From: Armatimonadota bacterium
GTDB taxonomy: Bacteria; Armatimonadota; Zipacnadia; Zipacnadales; JABUFB01
Length of the DNA: 64,000 nucleotides
NCBI GenBank assembly: GCA_013314775.1
Contig: JABUFB010000008.1
Coordinates: 1 to 64,000, forward strand
Direction: 5' to 3'
Numbering within the stretch: the first letter of the stretch is position 1; every line of letters begins with the position of its first letter. The notes beneath the pieces were generated by a model. The model ran no database searches and was not told the DNA's origin. It saw only the letters and a list, made by a program, of their open reading frames with translations. Shown piece by piece: positions 33,860-42,801 of this stretch. The position numbers and the translations under genes were made by a program.

Positions 33860-34921
33860 ATGAAGAAAGCCTCTCTTGCGTTTCTCGAACAGTTGGTGGG
33901 CACGCCGTCCCCATCTGGCTTCGAACAACCTGTACAAAAGATTGTGCGAGACGAAGCAGCGAAGCTCGCCGATGAAGTGCGCACCGATGTGCACGGTAAT
34001 GTGATCGCGGTCAAGAATCCGTCGGGAACCCCGCGTGTGATGCTGGCAGGGCATTGCGACCAGATCGGCTTGATGGTCCAGCATATTACGGACGAGGGGT
34101 ATCTCAAGTTCGCCCAGATCGGCGGCGTTGATCCCACGGTGCTCGCCGGACAGCGAGTCATCGTCCACAGTGAACATGGTCCGGTGCCCGGAATCATCGG
34201 GCGCAAGCCGGTCCACGTCATGAAGCCCGAGGAGCGCGGGGGGAAGATCGAGCTGACCGACCTGTACATTGATATTGGCGTGTGCGGAAAAAAGGCGGCG
34301 GGGAAGCTCGTCCAGGTGGGGGATCCGGTCACCTTCGAGCTGGGCATGAAAAGCCTGGCTGGTGACTTGAGATTCGCGGCTGGTTTCGACGATAAGGCCG
34401 GCGTGTTCGTAGCGATGGAAGTCCTGCGCCTTCTGCAGAAAGAGGAAATTGCCTGCGCAGTGTATGCTGTCTCTACGGTGCAGGAAGAGCTTGGTCTACG
34501 CGGCGCGCAGACCAGCGCTTTCGGGATCGAGCCTTTGGTGGGTATTGCGATAGACGTCACCCACGCAAGCGACTGCGCCGGCGTGGATCCAGGTCAGTGC
34601 GGGGACATCAAGATCGGAGGTGGCCCGGCGATCGGCCGGGGACCCAACATAAACCCGGTGGTTGGGAGAATGCTCATCGACACGGCACGGAAGGAGAAGA
34701 TCCCGTACCAGGTTGAGCCTTGCCCGCGCAGCACAGGCACAGACGCCAATGCTATCCAGGTCAGCCGGGCCGGTGTCGCCGCCGGGCTCATCAGCATTCC
34801 AAACCGCTATATGCACACCCCTGTGGAGATGATCTCTCTGGTCGACCTCGAGAACGCCATCAAGCTGATCGCGGCTATGCTCAGGAAGATCGATGCGACC
34901 ACCGATTTCACGCCTGTCTAG
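33860..34921 (+). CDS. M42-family metallo-aminopeptidase
   Basis: A 353-residue M42 peptidase (tetrahedral aminopeptidase, also labelled endoglucanase M in old annotations). Dinuclear metal ligands and catalytic residues are visible: GHCDQIG (His65, Asp67), AGFDDKAG, TVQEELGLRG with the Glu pair, IDVTHA and the C-terminal MHTPVEM His. It trims amino acids from short peptides in the cytoplasm. ATG 33860 is supported by AGGAGG 6 nt upstream. The sensor gene at 34996 follows after 74 nt and may be cotranscribed. Confidence 0.93.
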   Translation: MKKASLAFLEQLVGTPSPSGFEQPVQKIVRDEAAKLADEVRTDVHGNVIAVKNPSGTPRVMLAGHCDQIGLMVQHITDEGYLKFAQIGGVDPTVLAGQRVIVHSEHGPVPGIIGRKPVHVMKPEERGGKIELTDLYIDIGVCGKKAAGKLVQVGDPVTFELGMKSLAGDLRFAAGFDDKAGVFVAMEVLRLLQKEEIACAVYAVSTVQEELGLRGAQTSAFGIEPLVGIAIDVTHASDCAGVDPGQCGDIKIGGGPAIGRGPNINPVVGRMLIDTARKEKIPYQVEPCPRSTGTDANAIQVSRAGVAAGLISIPNRYMHTPVEMISLVDLENAIKLIAAMLRKIDATTDFTPV

Positions 34922-34995
34922 TCGCGTTGCAGCCGGGGGAGGGGACAGACGCCTTTGGAGGGAAGGAAAACGCAGGGGGGACTGGAGGGACCGGC

Positions 34996-35748
34996 GTGGA
35001 CAACAGGCTGGCGGAGATTTTGCGCAGTCGCAAGAGTGAGATCGCGGCAGACTGGGCCCGAAGGGTGCATGCTTCGAGCCCTCACTACCAGAGCCGATCG
35101 ATCGAGGAGATCCAGGCCCGTTCCGAGGCCTTGCTGGACGGCCTGATCGCCGCGGTCATTGAGGACGAGTTCGAGAAGCTGGAGGCTGCCCTCAAGGCCA
35201 TCGCCGGTCTGCGCGCTGCCCAGGGTTTCGCCGCGGGAGAGATTCAGCATGCACTCCTGATGGGTTGCGACGTGGTCTGCCCGGTGATTGAGGCCGAGTT
35301 CCGGGACGACGCGCGTCTCCTGGTTTGGTCGGTTTCCCGGGTCGAACGCGCTATCAACCGCGCCGTGGAGCTTTTCGGGCAAGCTTTCCGTGAAGCCCAG
35401 GGCGAGCCGCAACGTCCGGCGTGTCCCGAAGCGCTGGGACTGTCTGAGAAGCGCCTGGCTGCCCTGGTCACAGCGCTGGACTACCGTTGCGCCGCGGTGG
35501 ACTTACAGCGGCGAGTGACCTGGTGCGGTAACGGCAACGGTGCTTCGATGCCGGAGTGCATGAGGTGTGGCGCGTTATTCTCATGCACCGACACGCAGAA
35601 ATGCCCCGTTGCGCGGGCTTTCGAAAGTGGCCGGCCGGAGCGAGGAGAGGGGTGCGAGGACTGCGGCGTGATGCTCGCAGTGCCGGTGCGCGACGACTGT
35701 GGGGCAGTGGTTGAGGTCTTGGCACTGGCGCCGGTTTCAGCTCAGTAG
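34996..35748 (+). CDS. RsbRD-N-like sensor protein with Cys-rich PAS-like C-terminus
   Basis: A 250-residue soluble protein. Residues 1-130 match the RsbRD N-terminal-type helical sensor domain (IAADWARRVHASSPHY, RSEALLDGLIAAV, QGFAAGEIQHALL). The C-terminal part has cysteines in CMRCGALFSC, KCPVARAFESG and GCEDCGV, followed by MLAVPVRDDCGAVVEVLALAP, which resembles the Cys-rich end of some PAS domains. No kinase, GGDEF or DNA-binding output is present. It may sense redox state, metal or a small molecule and signal to a partner protein. GTG 34996 has GGAGGGA just upstream. The following intergenic hairpin separates it from the convergent GH99-like gene. Confidence 0.75.
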   Translation: MDNRLAEILRSRKSEIAADWARRVHASSPHYQSRSIEEIQARSEALLDGLIAAVIEDEFEKLEAALKAIAGLRAAQGFAAGEIQHALLMGCDVVCPVIEAEFRDDARLLVWSVSRVERAINRAVELFGQAFREAQGEPQRPACPEALGLSEKRLAALVTALDYRCAAVDLQRRVTWCGNGNGASMPECMRCGALFSCTDTQKCPVARAFESGRPERGEGCEDCGVMLAVPVRDDCGAVVEVLALAPVSAQ

Positions 35749-35776
35749 CTTCCGGCGGTCCGGTGACGATTGCAGG

Positions 35777-35831
35777 AGCGGGGACCGACACAAGCACCGG
35801 GACAGCCCCGGGGCGTGAACCGGTCCCCGCT
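35777..35831. terminator. bidirectional hairpin between convergent genes
   Basis: An 11-bp perfect inverted repeat (35777-35787 AGCGGGGACCG, 35821-35831 CGGTCCCCGCT) encloses a smaller GC-rich hairpin. It lies between the sensor gene (+) and the GH99-like gene (-). No long T-tract is present, so it is a probable rather than certain terminator. Confidence 0.55.
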
Positions 35832-35853
35832 TCTATGCCCGGTCAGCCCATGC

Positions 35854-38800
35854 CTACTTCTGAGGAAGCTCTGCGTGTTCAGCAATCTCCTCGGCGCTGA
35901 GCGGACGGTCCCAGATCGTGACCTCGTCCAGGATGCCCTCGAAGTACGCGCGGGGATGTCCCGGTGTGTAGCTGCCCACGTTCAAGTTCGCGGTGCTCGG
36001 CGTGATCTTCCCTCCGCGAGCCAGTTCCCCCACGAGCTTGCCGTCAATGTACAGGCGCATCACGCGATTGTCGTACGTTGCGGCCACGTGGGTCCATTTC
36101 CCCAGCGGCGCGGGCTCGGGCGAAGTCAGGTTGTGGCTCCAGGAGGTTACCGGCATTTGGAAGACGATATGCCCGGCACCCATGCCCAGGCGATACCCGG
36201 TGGTGGACTGACCTATCGTATTGATCATCCACTGGTCGGTCTGGTCCGGTACGTCCGTCTTGTACCACAGTTCGATGGTCAGACCCGACGGCGACCAGAA
36301 CTCGGGGCTGGCAGCGTGTGAGATCGTCCCGCCTTTGCACAGGAAGCCTTTGCCAATCACGCCTGGCGCGGATTCGAAGCCTTGCTTCATGGCATGGAAA
36401 GCGCAGGCCGAAGAGTCGTAGGCGAGGGTTTCGTCATCTTCCTCGAAGCTCCAGCGTGCCACCAGGTGGTCCACCACCACGTGGTCCTTCTTCACGGCCT
36501 CCGGGCCCACGATCTCCCTGTACAGCTTGTAGACGCGCTCCGGCGGCTCAAGGCCAAGATCCTCGGGAATCACGTGGTTGCATGGCTGGCCCGGGTCGCA
36601 GAAGACGTCTTTGATAGCATCCAGAAAGCCGAAGCCCTCGCCCGTGCAGGGCTCGATGTAGTGGCCCTCGCCAAACTCGTTCCAGTTGTCGAAGACCACC
36701 AGACGCTTGTCGAGACCGTTCCCGGGGGTGTTCTCCACGATCTCGCGGGCGTTGAGGCAGGCCTGCTTGAAGGCGTCTACCGAGAGGTTACCCACGTACG
36801 AAGTCGTGTGTTCGCGGTGCCAGGGCCGGGGGTCCCAGCCGCACATGACATCCACGATGTCAGGCACTCCACCCGCGTCCTTCTTCCCCTGGAGCACCTG
36901 CGCCTGGCTGGTCACCCATTCGGTGTGGTCCACGTAAGGGATGCCCTCGATGTCATTGACGGGCCGGCTGGTGGGCTTGCCCGAAAGGCCATACGCCGAG
37001 CTGTAATCCCAGGTCTCTTCCTTCATGCGGCGAAGGAGGTTGGTCTCCACGCCGCCGACGCAGCCGATGATATACAAGCCGTCAAAGCCTTTCTTACGGC
37101 ACTCGGCGCGCATGAGTTCGAACATGCGGGCCACGTTTTCCGAGCCGCCGACCTCGCCAGCGACCCGCTCTGGCCGCCAGACGAAAAGCACGGGTTTGTT
37201 GTCAATGATGAGGTATGAGGGGTGGGTGAAGTAGTTCTCCATCCAGTAGGGCATGAGATTGTCCATCATGTCCTCGACCGACTGGACGCCTTTGGCACAC
37301 CCGTTTTCCCACATGATGCAGAACTTGAAGCGGTCGACATAACGAGACTTGAGCAGACCGTCGTGAATGGCGTGGCCGAGGGTGTGCTTGACATCCGGCC
37401 CCCAGTTCTCGCGGTACCAGCAGTAGATGAAAGCCTGAATACCATGCTCGAGGGCGTACTTGATATGCCAGTCGGCGACTTCGGGAGTCCCTTCATCATA
37501 CCAGCCGATCGCAGGCCGGCGGTTGGGCCAGTCTTCAATGCGGTTCCAGCCGTAGTGGGTGCCGAATTTCCACAGCGGGCAGTAATGCATGAGCATGGTG
37601 TACTTCGAAGTTGCCGGGACAGGTTCGGGTACGTAATCACTGGGCGGGAAATTGGCAGGAGGATCGAACCGCACGCCAATCTCCTCGCTGAAGGCGGCCA
37701 TTTCCGGGGCGCTGACGGTGGCTTTCACGCGTCCCGAGACCGGCTCGTCCGCGCGCACAGTCCAGCGCACGATCCGTGTTGCCCCGAAGGGCACGAGCCC
37801 GAGGTCTTTGGTGGCCTCGCCGATGATCTCAACCCCCTTTGGCACCTCAAGAGCGACTGAGACACTCTCCACGTCTCGGGCAAGACCGCGTACGGTAGTG
37901 AGAATCTCTTCGGTCCGGCCCGCTCGCAAGACCGCCCTGCCCGGAGCCAGACTGCGCAAGTAGACCAGTGGCTTTCCCGCGGGCTTCTCCGAGATGTACA
38001 GATGCTCGAGGGTGAGCTGGTGAGCGTCGCCGTCCGCGAAGGTGATGCCCAGGGCCTTGAGCCTCCCGGTCCACATCGGACTGGGGCCAAGATCGAAAAT
38101 GGTGGTGCGGTTAAGATCATGCAGAGGGACGGTGACGCTGCCTTCGCCCACGTCGGTCAAGAAATGGACATGCACCGACTTCGCCGTATCGCTCCCCGCA
38201 TCAAGGCAGAGGTACCTCTTTTGTGTGATATCCAAGTCCAGGTTCGCGTTGAAAAACATGGAGGTAGCTTCCGGGCAACTGAGTCGGGTTGTGCCCGCCC
38301 GGCTGGTAGTTGTGGCGCCCCAGCCCGCCTGCCAGCCCTCCCAGCCATCGGCGCCGCCGAAATGCGCCTGGCTCGACTTGTCCGTTGCGGCCGCCGTGGC
38401 GTCGGCCAGGCGCCTGCGGCTGATGAGACCCGGATTACCGATTCGCAGTTCGTCGATCTGCGCGCTGGTGGGGCCGATCTCGATGGGCTTGTCCGTAGGA
38501 ACAGGCACGCCCTGGCGGATGCCCGTGAAGTCCTCACCGTCGACGGTCAGCACAATCTCGCTGCCCGTCCAGCGGGCGACGATGTGCTGCCACTTGCCCA
38601 CCAGCGGCTCGGGCCCGCGCACACGGGGCTCCCAGCCGCCCATGAACACGAAGAACGCATAGCAGCCACCTTCGGAACTGGCGTCGATGCGCAGGTAGTA
38701 TTCGCCGTCCTTGCGCACGATCTGTTCGTATGCTTTGGGTTGGCTCTCGAACCGCACCCAGACGTCGATGACGATCCCGGGTGATATCTGGAGCTCTGGC

Positions 38801-39018
38801 TTGCTGGGTACGGTGAGTGTCTGACCAGCCAGACTCAGCGCGCGCCCCGTGTGGCCCGGCACGTACTTCAGTTCGGGGCCGGTTGCGTGATTGCCCGAGC
38901 CACTGGAGTCCTCAAGGTTGCCCTCGAAGGCCCAATGGGCGACGTCGCCTGAGACCTGTGCAAAGGCTCCACTGAGGCTGAGTAGAATGGACAGCATGGG
39001 CAGGATGCCTCGGGACAT
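35854..39018 (-). CDS. secreted GH99-like (WbsX-type) protein with two LamG domains
   Basis: A 1054-residue protein with a signal peptide (MLSILLSLSGAFA near residues 8-20). An N-terminal LamG/concanavalin-like domain spans about 25-195 (DVAHWAFEGNLEDSSGSGNH). A beta-rich region is followed by a GH99-like/WbsX-type TIM barrel at about 480-820 (EVADWHIKYALEHGIQAFIY, KPVLFVWRPERV, FDNWNEFGEGHYIEP). A second LamG domain occupies about 850-1050 (HLVARWSFEEDDETLAYDSS). Together this suggests binding and hydrolysis of an extracellular glycan, perhaps mannan- or alginate-like; specificity is unknown. ATG 39018 has GGAG 9 nt upstream and starts the signal peptide. Confidence 0.78.
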   Translation of the reverse strand: MSRGILPMLSILLSLSGAFAQVSGDVAHWAFEGNLEDSSGSGNHATGPELKYVPGHTGRALSLAGQTLTVPSKPELQISPGIVIDVWVRFESQPKAYEQIVRKDGEYYLRIDASSEGGCYAFFVFMGGWEPRVRGPEPLVGKWQHIVARWTGSEIVLTVDGEDFTGIRQGVPVPTDKPIEIGPTSAQIDELRIGNPGLISRRRLADATAAATDKSSQAHFGGADGWEGWQAGWGATTTSRAGTTRLSCPEATSMFFNANLDLDITQKRYLCLDAGSDTAKSVHVHFLTDVGEGSVTVPLHDLNRTTIFDLGPSPMWTGRLKALGITFADGDAHQLTLEHLYISEKPAGKPLVYLRSLAPGRAVLRAGRTEEILTTVRGLARDVESVSVALEVPKGVEIIGEATKDLGLVPFGATRIVRWTVRADEPVSGRVKATVSAPEMAAFSEEIGVRFDPPANFPPSDYVPEPVPATSKYTMLMHYCPLWKFGTHYGWNRIEDWPNRRPAIGWYDEGTPEVADWHIKYALEHGIQAFIYCWYRENWGPDVKHTLGHAIHDGLLKSRYVDRFKFCIMWENGCAKGVQSVEDMMDNLMPYWMENYFTHPSYLIIDNKPVLFVWRPERVAGEVGGSENVARMFELMRAECRKKGFDGLYIIGCVGGVETNLLRRMKEETWDYSSAYGLSGKPTSRPVNDIEGIPYVDHTEWVTSQAQVLQGKKDAGGVPDIVDVMCGWDPRPWHREHTTSYVGNLSVDAFKQACLNAREIVENTPGNGLDKRLVVFDNWNEFGEGHYIEPCTGEGFGFLDAIKDVFCDPGQPCNHVIPEDLGLEPPERVYKLYREIVGPEAVKKDHVVVDHLVARWSFEEDDETLAYDSSACAFHAMKQGFESAPGVIGKGFLCKGGTISHAASPEFWSPSGLTIELWYKTDVPDQTDQWMINTIGQSTTGYRLGMGAGHIVFQMPVTSWSHNLTSPEPAPLGKWTHVAATYDNRVMRLYIDGKLVGELARGGKITPSTANLNVGSYTPGHPRAYFEGILDEVTIWDRPLSAEEIAEHAELPQK

Positions 39019-39229
39019 GAGGGCTTCTCCATGGAGTGATTGCGCCGGGATGTTCGCCGGTAACTGACGGAATACGCTTTCCGCGATTGTCCGGCACATA
39101 CCTGCACAGAACGCCTGCCACGGACCCCTGGTTCAGTTTGAGTTACCCGGGAACCCAGCCGGGAGGCGACCGCGCACTCGCGGCGAATATGGTCGCGCTG
39201 AACTCCGCGTTGAAAGGCAGGCTCCCACG

Positions 39230-40333
39230 ATGATCCACGGACACAGGGACTGGAACTGCGACGAGCCCTTCCCCCTCTGGGACCCGGATGTGCCCTTTCC
39301 CGACCCAGAGGAGATGCAGGACCTGGACATCGTCACACATGTGACCGTTGAAGAGGCCGTTCCTGGCGGATACCACTACTTGCACGAATCGTCGATCGCG
39401 TTCCACCGCGGCGCCCTGTGGCTGTGTTGGGCTAATCACCGGACCGCTGAAGTGAACGTGCGCGACGAACTGATCCGGGGGACAGTCAGTACGGACGGCG
39501 GGTTCACCTGGCGCGACGCTGAGACGTGGGTGGAGGCATCCGAGGGACACGGTGAATCCTTCAACCACCCTGTACTACACGAGGACAACGGGACTTTGCT
39601 GGGTTACTTCACTCGCTGGGATGAGGGCCGGCCGGGTGTGGAGATTTTCACATTGGACGACGACTCTGGCCGGTGGGAGAGCACCGGCGCGCGCATACCC
39701 GGATTCCTGCCTTTCCGGCCGCCGCTGAAGATGCGCGACGGCAACTGGATCATGGGCGGGGAGCTTTTCTGGTACGAGGCGGCGGTCGCCATCAGCGAGG
39801 GCGATAACCTGACCTCGTGGGAGACCGTGCAGCTTCCGCGCCCGGAGGAACTCAAGCTGGTGTTCCCAGAGACCGCGTTGATGGACCTCGGCGACCGCAT
39901 GATCGCCATCTGTCGGCCCCATGAAGCGTCCCGGGCGCCGGTGTCAATGAGCTGTGACTGTGGCCGCACGTGGGCCGCGCTCAAGTACAGCAACTATCCG
40001 CTCTGCGCCAGCCAGCCATACTGTGGCAGATTGAGCACGGGCCAGCATTACCTGATCACGTGTGACGCGAAGGACGGCCGGGCGCTGATATCCATCGCGG
40101 TCACCGACCCCGGGGGCGACAGGTTCCGGCGCGTCTGGAAGATCAGGCACCAGCAGTACCCGCGCAGGCGGCTGTTCGGGGGCTGGGGAGACGGGAGCAT
40201 GGTCGGACAGACCACGGAGTGGTCGTACCCGGCGGCCATCGAGCACGACGGAAACCTGTACGTGAGCATGACCCGGGGCAAGGAAGACTGCGTGCTATCA
40301 ATCATCCCGGTGCGGGTCATTGGGGTGGGGTAG
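39230..40333 (+). CDS. sialidase-like (BNR-repeat) protein
   Basis: A 367-residue protein of the six-bladed sialidase fold. A clear Asp-box, STDGGFTW (residues 87-94), and a degenerate one, SCDCGRTW, are present, with RPPLKMRDG and EWSYPAAIEHDGNLYVS as in exo-alpha-sialidase-like proteins. No signal peptide is apparent, so it may be cytoplasmic. Whether it cleaves sialic acid or another acidic sugar cannot be told; the arginine triad is not obvious by eye. ATG 39230 follows an AAAGGCAGG-type ribosome-binding site. It diverges from the GH99-like gene and converges on the second cyclase gene. Confidence 0.75.
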   Translation: MIHGHRDWNCDEPFPLWDPDVPFPDPEEMQDLDIVTHVTVEEAVPGGYHYLHESSIAFHRGALWLCWANHRTAEVNVRDELIRGTVSTDGGFTWRDAETWVEASEGHGESFNHPVLHEDNGTLLGYFTRWDEGRPGVEIFTLDDDSGRWESTGARIPGFLPFRPPLKMRDGNWIMGGELFWYEAAVAISEGDNLTSWETVQLPRPEELKLVFPETALMDLGDRMIAICRPHEASRAPVSMSCDCGRTWAALKYSNYPLCASQPYCGRLSTGQHYLITCDAKDGRALISIAVTDPGGDRFRRVWKIRHQQYPRRRLFGGWGDGSMVGQTTEWSYPAAIEHDGNLYVSMTRGKEDCVLSIIPVRVIGVG

Positions 40334-40486
40334 GGGAGAGCGTCCCTGCCCGGGTCGCAATGGAGCCCTCCAGACAGCAGGTCGAGGGGCAGCGCAGTGG
40401 GTGCGAGCAGCTATTTCGGGTACGGTCCGAGCTCGGATGCCGGCGCCAACGCGAATGTCCGACCCACCGCAGGTGTGACTCGCGCC

Positions 40487-41131
40487 CTATCGCTCTTCAA
40501 GAGCAAATGCCCGAGCGAAGCCGCTGTCCAGCGCGAATGCGACCGGAAGGCACATGAAGAAGCAATCGGGGCGCCTCAGATCGTCCAGGACCACCACTTC
40601 GACGATGCACATGCCCCGGCTCATGAGGATGTCATGCAGTTCCCGGGTCTCCGGGATGTCTCGACCCAGGCCGAACCAGCGGTCGATGACCAATAGTTTG
40701 GCCTGGTTATCCACCATCCACCTGGCGGCGTCCGGGGTAAGATTCGGAATGCCCTGTATGGACTCGCGGGTGTCGCGCAGACCATTGCGGCAGAGGAGAA
40801 TGCTGCCGGGTTTCCAGACGCCGGACAGGTGACGGTCCAGGACTTCGCCGGTCACATCCTTGTCCGCCGGGTCATCGATGGACAGGAGCACTGCGGGGCC
40901 GAAAAACTCGGTGAGAGGGTATTCGGTGACAACCTTGCCGCCCTCATAGTAGTGGGCCGGGGCCTCGACGTGGGTGCCCACGTGGGTATGGAGGCGGTGG
41001 ATATCATTGCGGTATGTGTCATCGGCGAGGCGGCCGATGGAAACCTCCAGGGGTCGTTCATCAGTTCCTGGCGGGGCGATGATTGGCGACAGGTCCACCA
41101 TCCGGTAACGAGACAGGTCGATCTCGAACAT
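40487..41131 (-). CDS. cyclase-family (kynurenine-formamidase-like) metal hydrolase
   Basis: A 214-residue cyclase-superfamily protein with the complete metal motif HVGTHVEAPAH (His50, His54, Glu56, His60). YEGGKVVTEYPLTEFFGPAVLL and the GSILLCRNG and VIDRWFGL segments are as expected. Characterised relatives hydrolyse N-formylkynurenine or act on lactone-type substrates; many family members have other roles. Cytoplasmic. ATG 41131 has GGAG 8 nt upstream. It is divergent from the sulfatase gene and is a useful intact comparator for the altered homologue at 13150-13797. Confidence 0.88.
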   Translation of the reverse strand: MFEIDLSRYRMVDLSPIIAPPGTDERPLEVSIGRLADDTYRNDIHRLHTHVGTHVEAPAHYYEGGKVVTEYPLTEFFGPAVLLSIDDPADKDVTGEVLDRHLSGVWKPGSILLCRNGLRDTRESIQGIPNLTPDAARWMVDNQAKLLVIDRWFGLGRDIPETRELHDILMSRGMCIVEVVVLDDLRRPDCFFMCLPVAFALDSGFARAFALEER

Positions 41132-41251
41132 GCGCGTTGGCTCCTTGTCAACAGCACGCCGAGTGTCGAATCAGTACGAAAGTCCCCGTGATCGTCAGTC
41201 ACGATAGACCGAACCATTAGGTTGCGCAATACCCGGAATGCAGGTGACAGC

Positions 41252-42733
41252 ATGGCCTCCCCTAACATCATCGTGATCCTCATCGACGACATGGGCGCCC
41301 GTGACCTCGGATGCACGGGTTCTACCTTCTACGAGACTCCGAACATCGACCGTCTCGCGGTCGAGGGCGTCAACTTTACCTGTGGTTATGCTGCCAGCGC
41401 GCTCTGTTCTCCAGCAAGAGCCGCGGTGATGACCGGGCGCGCGCCGGCACGAGTGGGCATCACCAACTACATCCCCGGTAACGCGATGGGTCGGATGTTG
41501 GGAGCGCCCTACCACTTCTACCTGCCTCCGAAAAACCGGACGATCGCCACGGCGTTGTCCGAGGCAGGCTATCAAACCTGGCATGTGGGCAAGTGGCACC
41601 TGGGCGGCGCGGCTGAGAAGAGCCTGCCTACGGACCACGGTTTCGAGGTGAATATCGGCGGCGACCACCACGGCGGCCTGTACCACATTCCGGGGGTCTA
41701 CTACGCCCCTTACGTTGGTCGCGATGGTTCGGTACTGCCCGGCCTGGAGCAGAGCCGCGAGGGCGAGTACCTCACCGACCGCCTGACTGACGAGGCCATC
41801 GGGCTGATCCGCAGGCGGGATCGTGACCGCCCGTTCTTCCTGCACCTGTCTCACTACGCGGTGCACATGCCCATCGTGTCGCCGCCGCCTCTTGTGGACC
41901 GGTTCGAAGCGAAAGCGCGCCGGCTCGGGTTAGACCGGGTGGATCCGCTGCTTCCGGGCGAACCCCACCCCGCGCTGCACTACCCGGGGCAGGTGATCCA
42001 GCGCCGCACAGTGCAGTCCGACCCGGGCTATGCGGCGATGATCGCGAACCTTGACTGGAATGTGGGCCGGATCATGCAGACGCTCACTGACGAGGGTATC
42101 GATGGGGACACCATGGTGGTCTTCCTGTCCGATAACGGCGGGCTTTCCGTGGGTGTGGAGGGTTCGATTACCTGCAATCTGCCTTACGCTGAGGGCAAGG
42201 GGTGGTCGGAAGAGGGCGGGCTGCGGGTCCCCATGCTCTGGCGCTGGCCGAAGGGGATACCCGGCGGCCGCGTGGTGTCCGACCCTGTGTGGCAGTGCGA
42301 CCTGTACCCGACCTTCTTGCAGGCCGCCGGTATGCCCCTGGAGATCGAGAGCCACTGCGACGGGGTGAGCATCCTGGATACGCTGACCAGCGGCGCGCCT
42401 CTGCCCGAGAGGCGATTCTGCTGGCACTACCCCCACTACTCGAACCAGGGGAGCCTCCCAAGCGGAGCCATCCGCGACGGCGACTGGAAACTGATTGAGT
42501 GCTACGAGACCGGTCGCACGGCGCTGTACAACCTGGCCGAGGACATTTCGGAGAGTTTCGACCAGAGCACATGGCGGCCCGATGTCACCGAGCGTCTCCA
42601 GGAGGAACTGTCGGACTGGCGCGGTGAGGTCGGCGCGATCATGCCCCGGGACAACCCCTTCTACGAGGACATTCTAGCGGGGAAACTGCCGACGCCGAAT
42701 GGTCAGGGCAGATTCCCCGGCGAGAATGAGTAG
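41252..42733 (+). CDS. arylsulfatase-family sulfatase (Cys-type)
   Basis: A 493-residue sulfatase. The N-terminal metal-binding Asp12-Asp13 (LIDDMG) and the signature CSPARAAVMTGR (Cys52-x-Pro-x-Arg56), in which Cys is converted to formylglycine, are intact. VGKWHLGG, HYAVHMP and the SDNGG metal motif also match. It hydrolyses sulfate esters, probably of a polysaccharide given the neighbours. No signal peptide is seen at ATG 41252, so location is uncertain; an upstream in-frame start would add 10 residues without forming one. A formylglycine-generating enzyme is needed for activity and none is in the window. Confidence 0.92.
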   Translation: MASPNIIVILIDDMGARDLGCTGSTFYETPNIDRLAVEGVNFTCGYAASALCSPARAAVMTGRAPARVGITNYIPGNAMGRMLGAPYHFYLPPKNRTIATALSEAGYQTWHVGKWHLGGAAEKSLPTDHGFEVNIGGDHHGGLYHIPGVYYAPYVGRDGSVLPGLEQSREGEYLTDRLTDEAIGLIRRRDRDRPFFLHLSHYAVHMPIVSPPPLVDRFEAKARRLGLDRVDPLLPGEPHPALHYPGQVIQRRTVQSDPGYAAMIANLDWNVGRIMQTLTDEGIDGDTMVVFLSDNGGLSVGVEGSITCNLPYAEGKGWSEEGGLRVPMLWRWPKGIPGGRVVSDPVWQCDLYPTFLQAAGMPLEIESHCDGVSILDTLTSGAPLPERRFCWHYPHYSNQGSLPSGAIRDGDWKLIECYETGRTALYNLAEDISESFDQSTWRPDVTERLQEELSDWRGEVGAIMPRDNPFYEDILAGKLPTPNGQGRFPGENE

Positions 42734-42801
42734 GGGCGAACACGGGGACTGCGGCGGACCGGGAGGATTTCCTGTTCTGACGGCAGAGCCAGACCGGAAA
42801 C

